42,225 bases of DNA, taken from assembly GCA_902789365.1 (NCBI GenBank), contig CADANQ010000049.1:1-42225 (forward strand), given 5' to 3'. Source of the stretch: an uncultured Eubacteriales bacterium. Lineage in GTDB: Bacteria > Bacillota > Clostridia > Christensenellales > Aristaeellaceae. Below the pieces are notes generated by a model. It ran no database searches. It was not told the origin of the DNA and was given only the letters and a program-made list of their open reading frames with translations. The translations under genes and the position numbers were made by a program. Shown here one piece after another: positions 1 through 7,588 of the stretch (positions are counted from its first letter, which is position 1; every line of letters begins with the position of its first letter).

Positions 1-6
1 CGGAGT

Positions 7-1512
7 GTGTTGGCCTTGGATAACGCAAAAGCTTCCCCCCGCCGGCATCTTCGGCCGGGCACCCGGCGTCTGGTGCAGCTTTATTCCGCGCTGCTTCACA
101 ACGCCTATGTGAAGGGGTTCATCAAAGGGGAAATTTATAAAGGGAAGGGAAAATTCCTCTGCGCGCCGGGCCTCAACTGCTATTCCTGCCCCGGCGCGGC
201 GGCGTCCTGCCCCCTGGGCGCGCTGCAGAACGCCCTGGCCTCCGCCGGGCACCGGGCCGGGTGGTATGTGCTTGGAATCATCCTGCTGTACGGCGCAATG
301 CTGGGCCGGACCGTCTGCGGCTGGCTGTGCCCGCTGGGGCTTATCCAGGAGCTGCTCCATAAGATTCCCACCCACAAGATCAGGAAAAGCTGGGTCACCC
401 GGGCCCTGTCGTGGCTTAAGTATGTCATTCTGGCGGTGTTCGTGATCGCCCTTCCGCTGATGTACGGCCTGAAGTACGACCTGCCCCTGCCGGCGTTCTG
501 CAAATACATCTGTCCTGCGGGCACCTTCGAGGGGGCCATGGGCCTGCTGTCCAATCCCGCCAACGCGTCCATGTACGGTATGCTGGGCGTCCTGTTCACC
601 CGCAAGTTCGTAATCCTGACGGTGATCGGCCTGGCCTGCGTGTTCTGCTACCGTTCCTTCTGCCGTTTTCTGTGTCCGCTGGGGGCGATCTGGGGCCTGT
701 TCAACCGCTTCAGCGCGGTCGGCGTGCGGGTGGACGGGGACCAGTGCAATCACTGCGGCGCGTGCGTCGCGTCCTGCGGGATGGACGTAAGGCGGGTCGG
801 CGATCACGAATGCATCCACTGCGCCAAATGCATGGATGTCTGCGCCCGGGGCGCGATTTCGGTGAAGGCGGGAAGGATCACCCTGAAGGCCCCGGACATG
901 GGATGCGCCGGGGACGGGGAAAACGCGATGGCCCGGCGCAAAAAAACAGGCCGCGTCCTGTGGGGCGCGGCCCTGGCGGCGCTGTGCTTCGCGCTTTTGT
1001 GGTTCAATGTGCTTGACCCGGCCGCGGGGGGGAATGGGACCGCGCCGCCGGCTGCCGAAAACCTGGAAAGCGACGCGCCCGTCGGCAGGGACGCGGGCTG
1101 TTTGCTGGAGGATTTCAGCCTTGTTTGCTACGACGGAACCGAATTCCGCCTGGCGGATACGCGGGGCAAGGTGGTTTTCATCAACCTGTGGGCCACCTAC
1201 TGCACTCCCTGCAAAAACGAACTGCCGTATTTCCAGGCGCTGTATGAGGCGCACCCGGAGGATGTCGTCATAATCGCCGTTCACCCGTCCCTGATGCTGG
1301 ACGACCCGGAGGCCTATCTTGCGGGAAGGGGCTACACCATTCCCTTTGCGACGGACAAGGACGACGCGGTGTCGCGCATCGTGGGGAGCACGGGCACCCT
1401 GCCACAGACCGTGGCGCTGAACCGAAAAGGCGAAGTGGTGTACAATGAAATCGGTTCCGTGACCCCCGAAACGCTGGACGCCCTTTATTCGGAAGCGGCA
1501 GGCGGCAGGTGA
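7..1512 (+). CDS. NapH-like membrane polyferredoxin fused to a TlpA-like thioredoxin domain
   Basis: A 501-residue membrane iron-sulfur protein. The N-terminal half has several membrane segments and NapH/CcoG-type cysteine motifs (CYSCP, CGWLCPLG, CKYICPAG, CRFLCPLG). Two ferredoxin motifs follow near residues 247-280 (CNHCGAC and CIHCAKC), then another membrane segment near 317-335 and a C-terminal thioredoxin fold (about 360-500) with the WATYCTPCK active site at Cys399/Cys402. Inference: electrons pass from a cytoplasmic donor through the clusters to an extracytoplasmic thiol reductase or resistance thioredoxin. The start is GTG at 7 or TTG at 10 behind GGAG at the window edge; a start further upstream, outside the window, cannot be excluded. 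The gene ends 44 bp from the convergent peptidase gene. Confidence 0.85.
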   Translation: MLALDNAKASPRRHLRPGTRRLVQLYSALLHNAYVKGFIKGEIYKGKGKFLCAPGLNCYSCPGAAASCPLGALQNALASAGHRAGWYVLGIILLYGAMLGRTVCGWLCPLGLIQELLHKIPTHKIRKSWVTRALSWLKYVILAVFVIALPLMYGLKYDLPLPAFCKYICPAGTFEGAMGLLSNPANASMYGMLGVLFTRKFVILTVIGLACVFCYRSFCRFLCPLGAIWGLFNRFSAVGVRVDGDQCNHCGACVASCGMDVRRVGDHECIHCAKCMDVCARGAISVKAGRITLKAPDMGCAGDGENAMARRKKTGRVLWGAALAALCFALLWFNVLDPAAGGNGTAPPAAENLESDAPVGRDAGCLLEDFSLVCYDGTEFRLADTRGKVVFINLWATYCTPCKNELPYFQALYEAHPEDVVIIAVHPSLMLDDPEAYLAGRGYTIPFATDKDDAVSRIVGSTGTLPQTVALNRKGEVVYNEIGSVTPETLDALYSEAAGGR

Positions 1513-1556
1513 AATGCGCCTCCGACGCGCGGGGAAGACTTTGCGAGCATGCCCCG

Positions 1557-3566
1557 TCACGCCCCGGTGTGCTTATCGAACCAGGCGGTGATTTCCTCCA
1601 GGCGGCGCATGCGGTGCTTCGGCTTGCCGGAGCGGGACAGTTCGTGGTTTTCGCCTTTGAATACCACCATGCGGGCCTCCGTGCCGTTCTGGACGAGGGC
1701 CTGCATCATTTGCATTCCCTCGGGCAGGGGACAGCGGTAGTCCTCCTCACTGTGGATGAACAGCGTGGGGGTCTTCGCGTATTTGGCGTATTTCAGGGGG
1801 GAATGCTCCCAGAGCTTTTGCGTGTCCGCGTCGCCGAACAGCCCCGCCGTCATGCACTGATCGGGGCCGAAGAAGCCGCCGATGTCGGAAATAAAGCTCA
1901 TGGAAACCCAGTTGGAGATGGAGCGCTGGCTGGCGGCGCAGCGGAAGCGGTCGGTATGGCCGATGATCCAGTTGGTCATGAAGCCGCCGTAGCTGCCGCC
2001 GGTTTCGCACAGACGGGCGGGATCGATGGCGGGATAAGCCTTCAGCACCGCGTCGGTGAAGTCCATCAGGTTGCGGAAATCGGTTCCGCCGTAATCGCCG
2101 CGGATGTCCGCGAAGGCGTCGCCGCGGCCGTCGGAGCCCTTAATGTTGGTAAAGAACACGAAATACCCCCGGGACGCCCATACCTGCATTTCGTGGAAAA
2201 AGGTTTCGCCGTAGGCGCACCGGGGCCCGCCGTGCACGTCCAGGACGGCGGGATATTTCTTTTTTGGGGAATAATCCCGGGGAAGCAGCACCCAGCCCCG
2301 GAGCTTAAGTCCGCAGGAGGTGTAATCCAGGGGCTGCGGGGCGGCGATATACCGGCCCTTCAGGGCGTCCTCGTTCAGGTGGGTCACCTGGGTCATGCCG
2401 CTTCCGTCCCGGGACATTTCGAACACTTCGGCCACGTGGTCCCATCCCTGGAAGACCAGGGCGATCTTATCCCGGCAGGCGGTCATGGTGCACGCCATGC
2501 CTTCCTTTTCCCACAGGGTACGGCATGAAAGCCGCCCGTCGCTGCCGGGCTTCAGGGCAAAGACGGCGTTATGGGCTTCCACGGTGGCCAGGGTCAGGTA
2601 TTCTCCCTCGCCGGCCCAATCGCCGCCGCCTCCCTCCGCCGTGTCCCCCAGAACGCTGGAATAAAGGGACACCGGGGGCGTGAAGACTTTTTTCAGGCTG
2701 TCCTTCTCCGCGGCGAAGATGTCCGGGGTCTGGTTGACGCCGAAGGCCTTCATATCGGAGGCAAAGACGTAGGGCCTGCCGTCCGTCACGAATATGGAGC
2801 CGAAGGAATACCCGTCTTTGCGCCACAGGGCTTCGCTTTTGCCGTTGGACGTGTTCCAGACGTAAAGACGGTTGTACAGGCTCCGCTTTTTCTGTCTCGC
2901 AGCGCCCGCGTAAAACACCCTGTCCCCGTCGGCGCGGAAGGAATCCACACTGAAGTTCGGCGCCGTCAGGCGGCGGCATACGGCCTTGCCGTCCTTTTCC
3001 CGCACGTGGAAAAGGGCCGTGCGCAGGCCGTTGGTATAGCCCGCGCCGTTGAACCAGTAAGGGACCTCGTCCGCCACGCGGTAATCCGCCTCTTCCTTTT
3101 GCTTTTCGGCCTTTTCTTTGCGTTTTTCGTCCGGGTCCAGGTAAGCGTCGGGGTCTTCCGCGCGGATGGTCCCCGAGGCGGCATAGCCGTCGGAAAGCTT
3201 TTCCATGTTCTCCATGGCGAAGGGCAGCGTCATAAAGGGCTGCGCCTCGCCGCCCTCCATGGGCAGGCGGAACAGTGCGGTGACGCCCGGCGCGGCGTCC
3301 GGGGAGGTCCTGCGGAGAATGAGGCCGCCGTTATCGTCCCACAGGACGACGCTTGCGTCGCCGGACCAGGTGACCCTGCGGGCCGAACCGTTTTCCGCGA
3401 TCCAGACGTCCGTATGGTATTCGTTCTTTTCCATGTCCATGCGCTTCACATCAAAGGCGAGGCGCTTTCCGTCCGGGCTGTAATGCAGGTTGGAGGGGAT
3501 GCGGTACAGGGCCATGTCCCCGATTTGGACGGGAAGGTTTTTTTCGGGAGCTTTTTTTACGGGCAT
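1557..3566 (-). CDS. S9 family prolyl-oligopeptidase-type peptidase
   Basis: A 669-residue serine peptidase of the acylaminoacyl-peptidase/prolyl oligopeptidase type. The N-terminal two-thirds is a WD40/beta-propeller-like region (for example LHYSPDGKRLAFD near the start). The C-terminal alpha/beta-hydrolase domain carries the nucleophile motif GGSYGGFM (Ser525), Asp609 in EEDYRCP and His641 in GENHELS, so the triad is complete and correctly spaced. The start is ATG at 3566, because GGAGG lies just upstream on the minus strand; the open frame continues upstream but that part is unlike the family. No signal peptide is visible, so it is probably cytoplasmic and degrades oligopeptides. Confidence 0.92.
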   Translation of the reverse strand: MPVKKAPEKNLPVQIGDMALYRIPSNLHYSPDGKRLAFDVKRMDMEKNEYHTDVWIAENGSARRVTWSGDASVVLWDDNGGLILRRTSPDAAPGVTALFRLPMEGGEAQPFMTLPFAMENMEKLSDGYAASGTIRAEDPDAYLDPDEKRKEKAEKQKEEADYRVADEVPYWFNGAGYTNGLRTALFHVREKDGKAVCRRLTAPNFSVDSFRADGDRVFYAGAARQKKRSLYNRLYVWNTSNGKSEALWRKDGYSFGSIFVTDGRPYVFASDMKAFGVNQTPDIFAAEKDSLKKVFTPPVSLYSSVLGDTAEGGGGDWAGEGEYLTLATVEAHNAVFALKPGSDGRLSCRTLWEKEGMACTMTACRDKIALVFQGWDHVAEVFEMSRDGSGMTQVTHLNEDALKGRYIAAPQPLDYTSCGLKLRGWVLLPRDYSPKKKYPAVLDVHGGPRCAYGETFFHEMQVWASRGYFVFFTNIKGSDGRGDAFADIRGDYGGTDFRNLMDFTDAVLKAYPAIDPARLCETGGSYGGFMTNWIIGHTDRFRCAASQRSISNWVSMSFISDIGGFFGPDQCMTAGLFGDADTQKLWEHSPLKYAKYAKTPTLFIHSEEDYRCPLPEGMQMMQALVQNGTEARMVVFKGENHELSRSGKPKHRMRRLEEITAWFDKHTGA

Positions 3567-3599
3567 ATCGTACCTCCGTGAAAGATTCGGTTTTGTTTT

Positions 3600-3692
3600 G
3601 TATCTGTTCAGTCCTGCGGACAGAACAGATACCGCGGGGGGTACCCGTACCCCCCGCGAACCCCCCGGGCGAAGAACGGAGTCCGGGGAAGG
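3600..3692. repeat. Structured intergenic repeat, copy A (core 3609-3692, 84 bp)
   Basis: The core 3609-3692 matches 42042-42125 over the same 84-bp length with few differences. It contains a GTCC-TGC-GGAC hairpin and a 12-bp perfect inverted repeat (arms CGCGGGGGGTAC and GTACCCCCCGCG, 2-nt spacer). In this copy the first hairpin is extended by 10-bp arms (3600-3609 and 3623-3632), and a further hairpin with 8-bp arms, CGGAGGGA and TCCCTCCG, follows near 3700-3717. It sits in the 510-bp gap between the divergent peptidase and phosphatase genes. Confidence 0.8.
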
Positions 3693-3863
3693 CATAATCG
3701 GAGGGAGATCCCTCCGATACCTCCCCGCTGCTGCCATACGTTTGTTCTCCTTCACACACGACTGAACAGTTACTTTGTTTTTTAATCCGCTTTCGGGCCG
3801 CGAAAAGGATTTTATCACAAAGCGCTTTTTGCCGCAACGTTTCCGGGCCGCAATCATATCGTA

Positions 3864-3892
3864 TTGAAAAAACAGGCGTAATCCGTTATAAT
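3864..3892 (+). promoter_or_regulatory. Sigma-A promoter for the metallophosphatase
   Basis: TTGAAA at 3864-3869 and TATAAT at 3887-3892 are separated by 17 bp. The predicted leader of about 180 nt holds a small open frame (3951-4043) and a GC hairpin followed by five T (3970-3999). Confidence 0.7.
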
Positions 3893-3950
3893 GGCAGGGA
3901 TAACAGCCCTCCGCCGGCGGGAAGTCCGGCAGAATCCGGGAGGCGCGGGA

Positions 3951-4043
3951 ATGAACATTTTCGATATCCCCGGTCCGGTTATGACCGGTCCGGCTTTTTG
4001 CCGGAACGGAAAGACACGGCGCCGCCGGGGACATCACAGATAA
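3951..4043 (+). CDS. Possible 30-residue leader peptide ORF
   Basis: An ATG behind a GGGAGG ribosome-binding site opens a 30-codon frame that ends in TAA 33 bp before the phosphatase gene. The peptide is proline- and glycine-rich at first and ends in a run of arginines. A hairpin (CCGGTC 3970-3975 with GACCGG 3983-3988), then CCGGC and TTTTT, lies inside the frame, which could be attenuator-like. I do not recognise the peptide, and it may be chance. Confidence 0.3.
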   Translation: MNIFDIPGPVMTGPAFCRNGKTRRRRGHHR

Positions 4044-4076
4044 CAGACGAATGCGAATACGGAAGGGAAAGGAAAC

Positions 4077-4781
4077 ATGAGCACCATCATCATCGGCGAC
4101 ATCCACGGCTGCGCCCGCGCGCTTTCAAGGATGCTGGAAAAGCTGGATCCGAGCCCGCGCCGGGACAGACTGATTTTCCTGGGGGATCTTTTTGACCGGG
4201 GAAGCGAATCCTGGGAGGTCTGGCGGGAGGTGCGGTCCCTGGCGGATATCTTCGGGGACAAATTCACCCTGCTGCGGGGCAATCACGAGGATTACCTGCT
4301 GTCTGAAAAGCTGACATTTTCCCAGAAAAGAATGTGGGACCGGGTGGGAAGGCAGGCCACGATCCGCTCCTTTAAGGCCCACGGTCATCAGATGGAGGAA
4401 ACCATCCCCTGGCTGAAGGAAAAATGCAGGGATTTTTACAGGGACGAGGTCATCCAGTGCGTCCACGCCGGCCTGAAGACGGAGCCCATCGAGGTAAACG
4501 ACACGCAGACCCTGTTCCACGACCACGACATCACGGAGCAAAACCGTTATGCCGGCCGGCTGACGGTCACCGGGCACATTTCCCTGTCTGCCCCCACATG
4601 GTTCTTAGGGGACGGGAAGACCGCGGAAAAGCTGCCCGTCAGGGAGGAGAGAAGCCTGCCGGAAAAGGGGATTATCTGCATCGATACCGGCTGCGGCAAG
4701 GGCGGAAGGCTGACGGCGATGTCCGTCGACGTCACGGAAGAAGGCGCGGTCTACCGCCTGGACAGCGTATCGGAGCGCTGA
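4077..4781 (+). CDS. Metallophosphoesterase, Ser/Thr or Ap4A phosphatase type
   Basis: A 234-residue calcineurin-like phosphoesterase. The metal-binding motifs are in order: GDIHGC near residue 7, GDLFDRG near 40, GNHED near 69, CVHAGL near 128 and VTGHI near 163. The pattern resembles bacterial PPP-type phosphatases, including ApaH/PrpE-like diadenosine tetraphosphatases. The substrate cannot be decided from sequence. The start is ATG after GGGAAAGGAAAC. It is monocistronic, with its own promoter and a new promoter just downstream. Confidence 0.88.
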   Translation: MSTIIIGDIHGCARALSRMLEKLDPSPRRDRLIFLGDLFDRGSESWEVWREVRSLADIFGDKFTLLRGNHEDYLLSEKLTFSQKRMWDRVGRQATIRSFKAHGHQMEETIPWLKEKCRDFYRDEVIQCVHAGLKTEPIEVNDTQTLFHDHDITEQNRYAGRLTVTGHISLSAPTWFLGDGKTAEKLPVREERSLPEKGIICIDTGCGKGGRLTAMSVDVTEEGAVYRLDSVSER

Positions 4782-4809
4782 AGGGGCCTGTTTTTTGCCG
4801 GGCGTTCCG

Positions 4810-4839
4810 TTGACAGGCCGCTTTTATTTCGATTATACT
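4810..4839 (+). promoter_or_regulatory. Sigma-A promoter of the exporter operon
   Basis: TTGACA at 4810-4815 and TATACT at 4834-4839, spacer 18 bp, lie 55 bp before the adaptor start at 4895. Confidence 0.75.
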
Positions 4840-4894
4840 TTGAAGTGAAAAGGTATTCCCATAATTCGACTCTTATTATTCAGGAGGGATCAAC

Positions 4895-5386
4895 ATGCAG
4901 GGAGAACAAAAGACCAAGCTGTTCCGGGAAAAAAGCCTGGAGGCCATTGAATCGCCGGAGTCGCTTAACGATTATCTTCGGGTCACCTCTCCCAGGGTAT
5001 GGCTGATCATGGGGGCGGTCATCGTCCTGCTGGCGGGCCTGATTCTGTGGGGAATCTTCGGCCGCATCGACAACACGGTGAAGCTGGCGGTCAAAAGCGA
5101 AAACGGGAGCGCGGTGTGCTATGTGCCCTACAATGCCCTTGCGAGCGTGGTCAAGGCCGGAAGCGTGACGCTGGAGGACGGGAAGACCTATGGACTTTCC
5201 GGGTCCGAAAAGCCCAAAATCGTTACCGTGTCCGAGGAGATGGATCCTTTGCTGCGCATCGCGGGGGATCTTAAGGTGGGGGATATGACAGTGGAAGTTC
5301 CTCTTGCATCGGCGCCGGCGGACGGATCGCATACAGCCACCGCCGTTACCGAACACCTGAAACCCATCGAACTGCTTTTGAAGTAA
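4895..5386 (+). CDS. Short HlyD-like adaptor of an NHLP-type peptide exporter
   Basis: A 163-residue protein with a cytoplasmic N-terminus (LFREKSLEAIESPESLNDYL), one membrane helix around residues 33-53 and a short outer part. The N-terminus is typical of NHLP bacteriocin system secretion proteins (SPE-x-L then a TSPR-x-W segment before the helix). It is much shorter than classical HlyD proteins and lacks their long coiled-coil hairpin, as might suit a cell with one membrane. Start ATG after AGGAGG. The exporter gene follows 12 bp later, so the two are surely co-transcribed. Its likely job is coupling the ABC exporters to substrate release. Confidence 0.8.
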   Translation: MQGEQKTKLFREKSLEAIESPESLNDYLRVTSPRVWLIMGAVIVLLAGLILWGIFGRIDNTVKLAVKSENGSAVCYVPYNALASVVKAGSVTLEDGKTYGLSGSEKPKIVTVSEEMDPLLRIAGDLKVGDMTVEVPLASAPADGSHTATAVTEHLKPIELLLK

Positions 5387-5398
5387 GGGGGTAGGGCG

Positions 5399-7573
5399 AT
5401 GTTCGGAAAAAAAGAAAGAACGCCCATAAAAAAAGGCGTGGCAAGGGTGCCGGTGGTCATGCAGATGGAGGCGCTGGAATGCGGTGCGGCCAGTCTGACG
5501 ATGATCATGCATTATTACCGCAAATGGATTCCCCTGGAGCAGGCCCGGGTGGACTGCGGCGTGTCGATGGACGGCGCAAGCGCCAAGAATATCCTTTTGG
5601 CAGCCCGCAGCTACGGCATGCAGGCCACCGCGTGGCGCACCGAGCCCGAGGATCTGCAATTGGAGGGGCCCTTTCCCTGCATTATCCACTGGGGATTCAA
5701 CCATTTTGTGGTGCTGTGCGGCTTTAAGGGCAAAAAAGCGGTCCTGAACGATCCCGCCCGGGGCAACGTGACGGTGGAATGGGAGGAATTCGACAGGGAA
5801 TTCACCGGCATCGTGCTTACCTTTGAACCCGGTGAGGAATTTGTACCCTCGGGCAAAAAGCGCACCGTATTTTCCTATGCCAGGGACCGGCTGCGCGGGA
5901 CCGGCGCGGCGACGGTGTTTGTGGTGCTGACCACAACCATTTCTTCCCTGGTGGGGCTGATTCAGCCCGCCTTTTCCCGCACCTTCCTGGACCGTCTGCT
6001 GACGGGGAAGAATCCGGAGTGGCTGCCGGCGTTCATGGCGCTTTTCTCGGTGCTGATCCTGATAAGCGTGACGGTCACCTGGGTGTCGGCAATCTATTCC
6101 CTGCGCATTCAGGGCAAAATGGCCGCCTACGGCAACGCCTCTTACCTGTGGAAGGTGCTCAGGCTGCCGATGCAGTTTTTCAGCCAGCGCATGACTGCCG
6201 ATATCGCCGACCGGCAGGCCACCAACGCCGGGATTGCCGATGCCCTGGTGAAGACCTTCGCGCCCCTGGCGCTTCAGGTGCTGATGATGGTGTTCTACCT
6301 GGCGGTCATGATCAGCTACAATCCCCTGCTGGCGTTCATCGGCGTCAGCGCGATCCTGATCAACCTGGGGGTCTCGGCCGTGGTGACCGCGAAGCGGGTC
6401 AACATCACCCGCGTACAGCAGAGGGACGCCGCCAAGCTGTCCTCCGCCACGCTGTCGGGCATCAGTATGATTGAGACCGTCAAATCCAGCGGGGCTGAAA
6501 ACGGCTTTTTCAGCCGCTGGTCAGGCTACCAGGCCAGCGTCAACACCCAAAGCGTCAAATACGCCCGCGTCAGCATGATGCTGGGCACCCTGCCCACAGC
6601 CATCACATCCGTCGCCAACCTGGCGGTACTCGGCCTGAGCGTCATGCTGGTCATCCGGGGCGAGATGACCTCCGGTATGGTGATGGCCTTCCAAAGCTTC
6701 CTTTCGTCCTTCATGTCTCCGGCCACCTCGCTGATCAACGCCGGCCAGTCCATGCAGGAAATGATCACCCAGATGGAGCGGGTGGACGACGTGATGAGCT
6801 ATAAGGAGGACCCCTCCTTCGAGCCCAGGGAAAAGAAGGAGGAATACCAGAAGCTTTCCGGCGCCATCGAACTGAAAAACGTGACCTTCGGCTATTCACG
6901 CCTCGGCAAGCCCCAGATTACCGATTTTTCGATGACCGTGAAGCCCGGCCAGAAGATTGCCTTCGTCGGCAGGACCGGCTGCGGCAAATCCACCCTGGCC
7001 AAGCTGATCTCGGGGCTGTACCGCCCCTGGAGCGGCACGGTGACCTTTGACGGCGTGGACATTTCCCAGATCGACCGCAACGTGTTCACCGGCTCCGTCA
7101 GCGTCATCGACCAGGACATCACCCTGTTTGAGGACACCATTTCCGAGAACATCAAGATGTGGGACGATTCCATAGAGGATTTCGAGGTGACCCTGGCCGC
7201 CAGGGACGCCGGAATATACGATGACATCGTTACCCGCGACGGGGGCTTTTCTCACAAGCTGCTTGACGGCGGACGGGACTTGTCCGGCGGGCAGCGTCAG
7301 AGACTGGAGATTGCCCGCGCCCTGTCCCAGGACCCCACCATCTGCATTATGGACGAGGCCACTTCGGCGCTGGACGCCCGGACCGAGCACGAGGTTATCA
7401 AGTCCATCAACGAGCGCGGAATCACCTGCATCATCATCGCCCATCGCCTGTCCACCATTCGGGACTGCGACGAGATTATCGTCCTGGACAAGGGCAGGAT
7501 CGTGGAACGCGGCACACACGACCAGCTGTATGCCCTGGGGGGCATGTACGCCAGCCTGGTCAGCAACGAGTAA
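5399..7573 (+). CDS. NHLP-type ABC exporter with N-terminal C39 leader peptidase
   Basis: A 724-residue peptidase-containing ABC transporter. Residues about 15-140 form a C39 peptidase with Cys28 (MEALECGAAS), His102 (WGFNHF) and Asp118 (LNDP), all catalytic residues present. A membrane domain (about 155-440) and an ATPase follow, with Walker A GRTGCGKS near 524, signature LSGGQ near 628 and Walker B IMDEATSALD near 651. Such proteins cut leaders at a double-glycine-type site and export the peptide. Start ATG follows a GGGGG-rich site. No double-glycine or Nif11/nitrile-hydratase-like precursor was recognised next to it, so its cargo is unknown. Confidence 0.92.
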   Translation: MFGKKERTPIKKGVARVPVVMQMEALECGAASLTMIMHYYRKWIPLEQARVDCGVSMDGASAKNILLAARSYGMQATAWRTEPEDLQLEGPFPCIIHWGFNHFVVLCGFKGKKAVLNDPARGNVTVEWEEFDREFTGIVLTFEPGEEFVPSGKKRTVFSYARDRLRGTGAATVFVVLTTTISSLVGLIQPAFSRTFLDRLLTGKNPEWLPAFMALFSVLILISVTVTWVSAIYSLRIQGKMAAYGNASYLWKVLRLPMQFFSQRMTADIADRQATNAGIADALVKTFAPLALQVLMMVFYLAVMISYNPLLAFIGVSAILINLGVSAVVTAKRVNITRVQQRDAAKLSSATLSGISMIETVKSSGAENGFFSRWSGYQASVNTQSVKYARVSMMLGTLPTAITSVANLAVLGLSVMLVIRGEMTSGMVMAFQSFLSSFMSPATSLINAGQSMQEMITQMERVDDVMSYKEDPSFEPREKKEEYQKLSGAIELKNVTFGYSRLGKPQITDFSMTVKPGQKIAFVGRTGCGKSTLAKLISGLYRPWSGTVTFDGVDISQIDRNVFTGSVSVIDQDITLFEDTISENIKMWDDSIEDFEVTLAARDAGIYDDIVTRDGGFSHKLLDGGRDLSGGQRQRLEIARALSQDPTICIMDEATSALDARTEHEVIKSINERGITCIIIAHRLSTIRDCDEIIVLDKGRIVERGTHDQLYALGGMYASLVSNE

Positions 7574-7588
7574 AGGAGGCGGAGAAGC

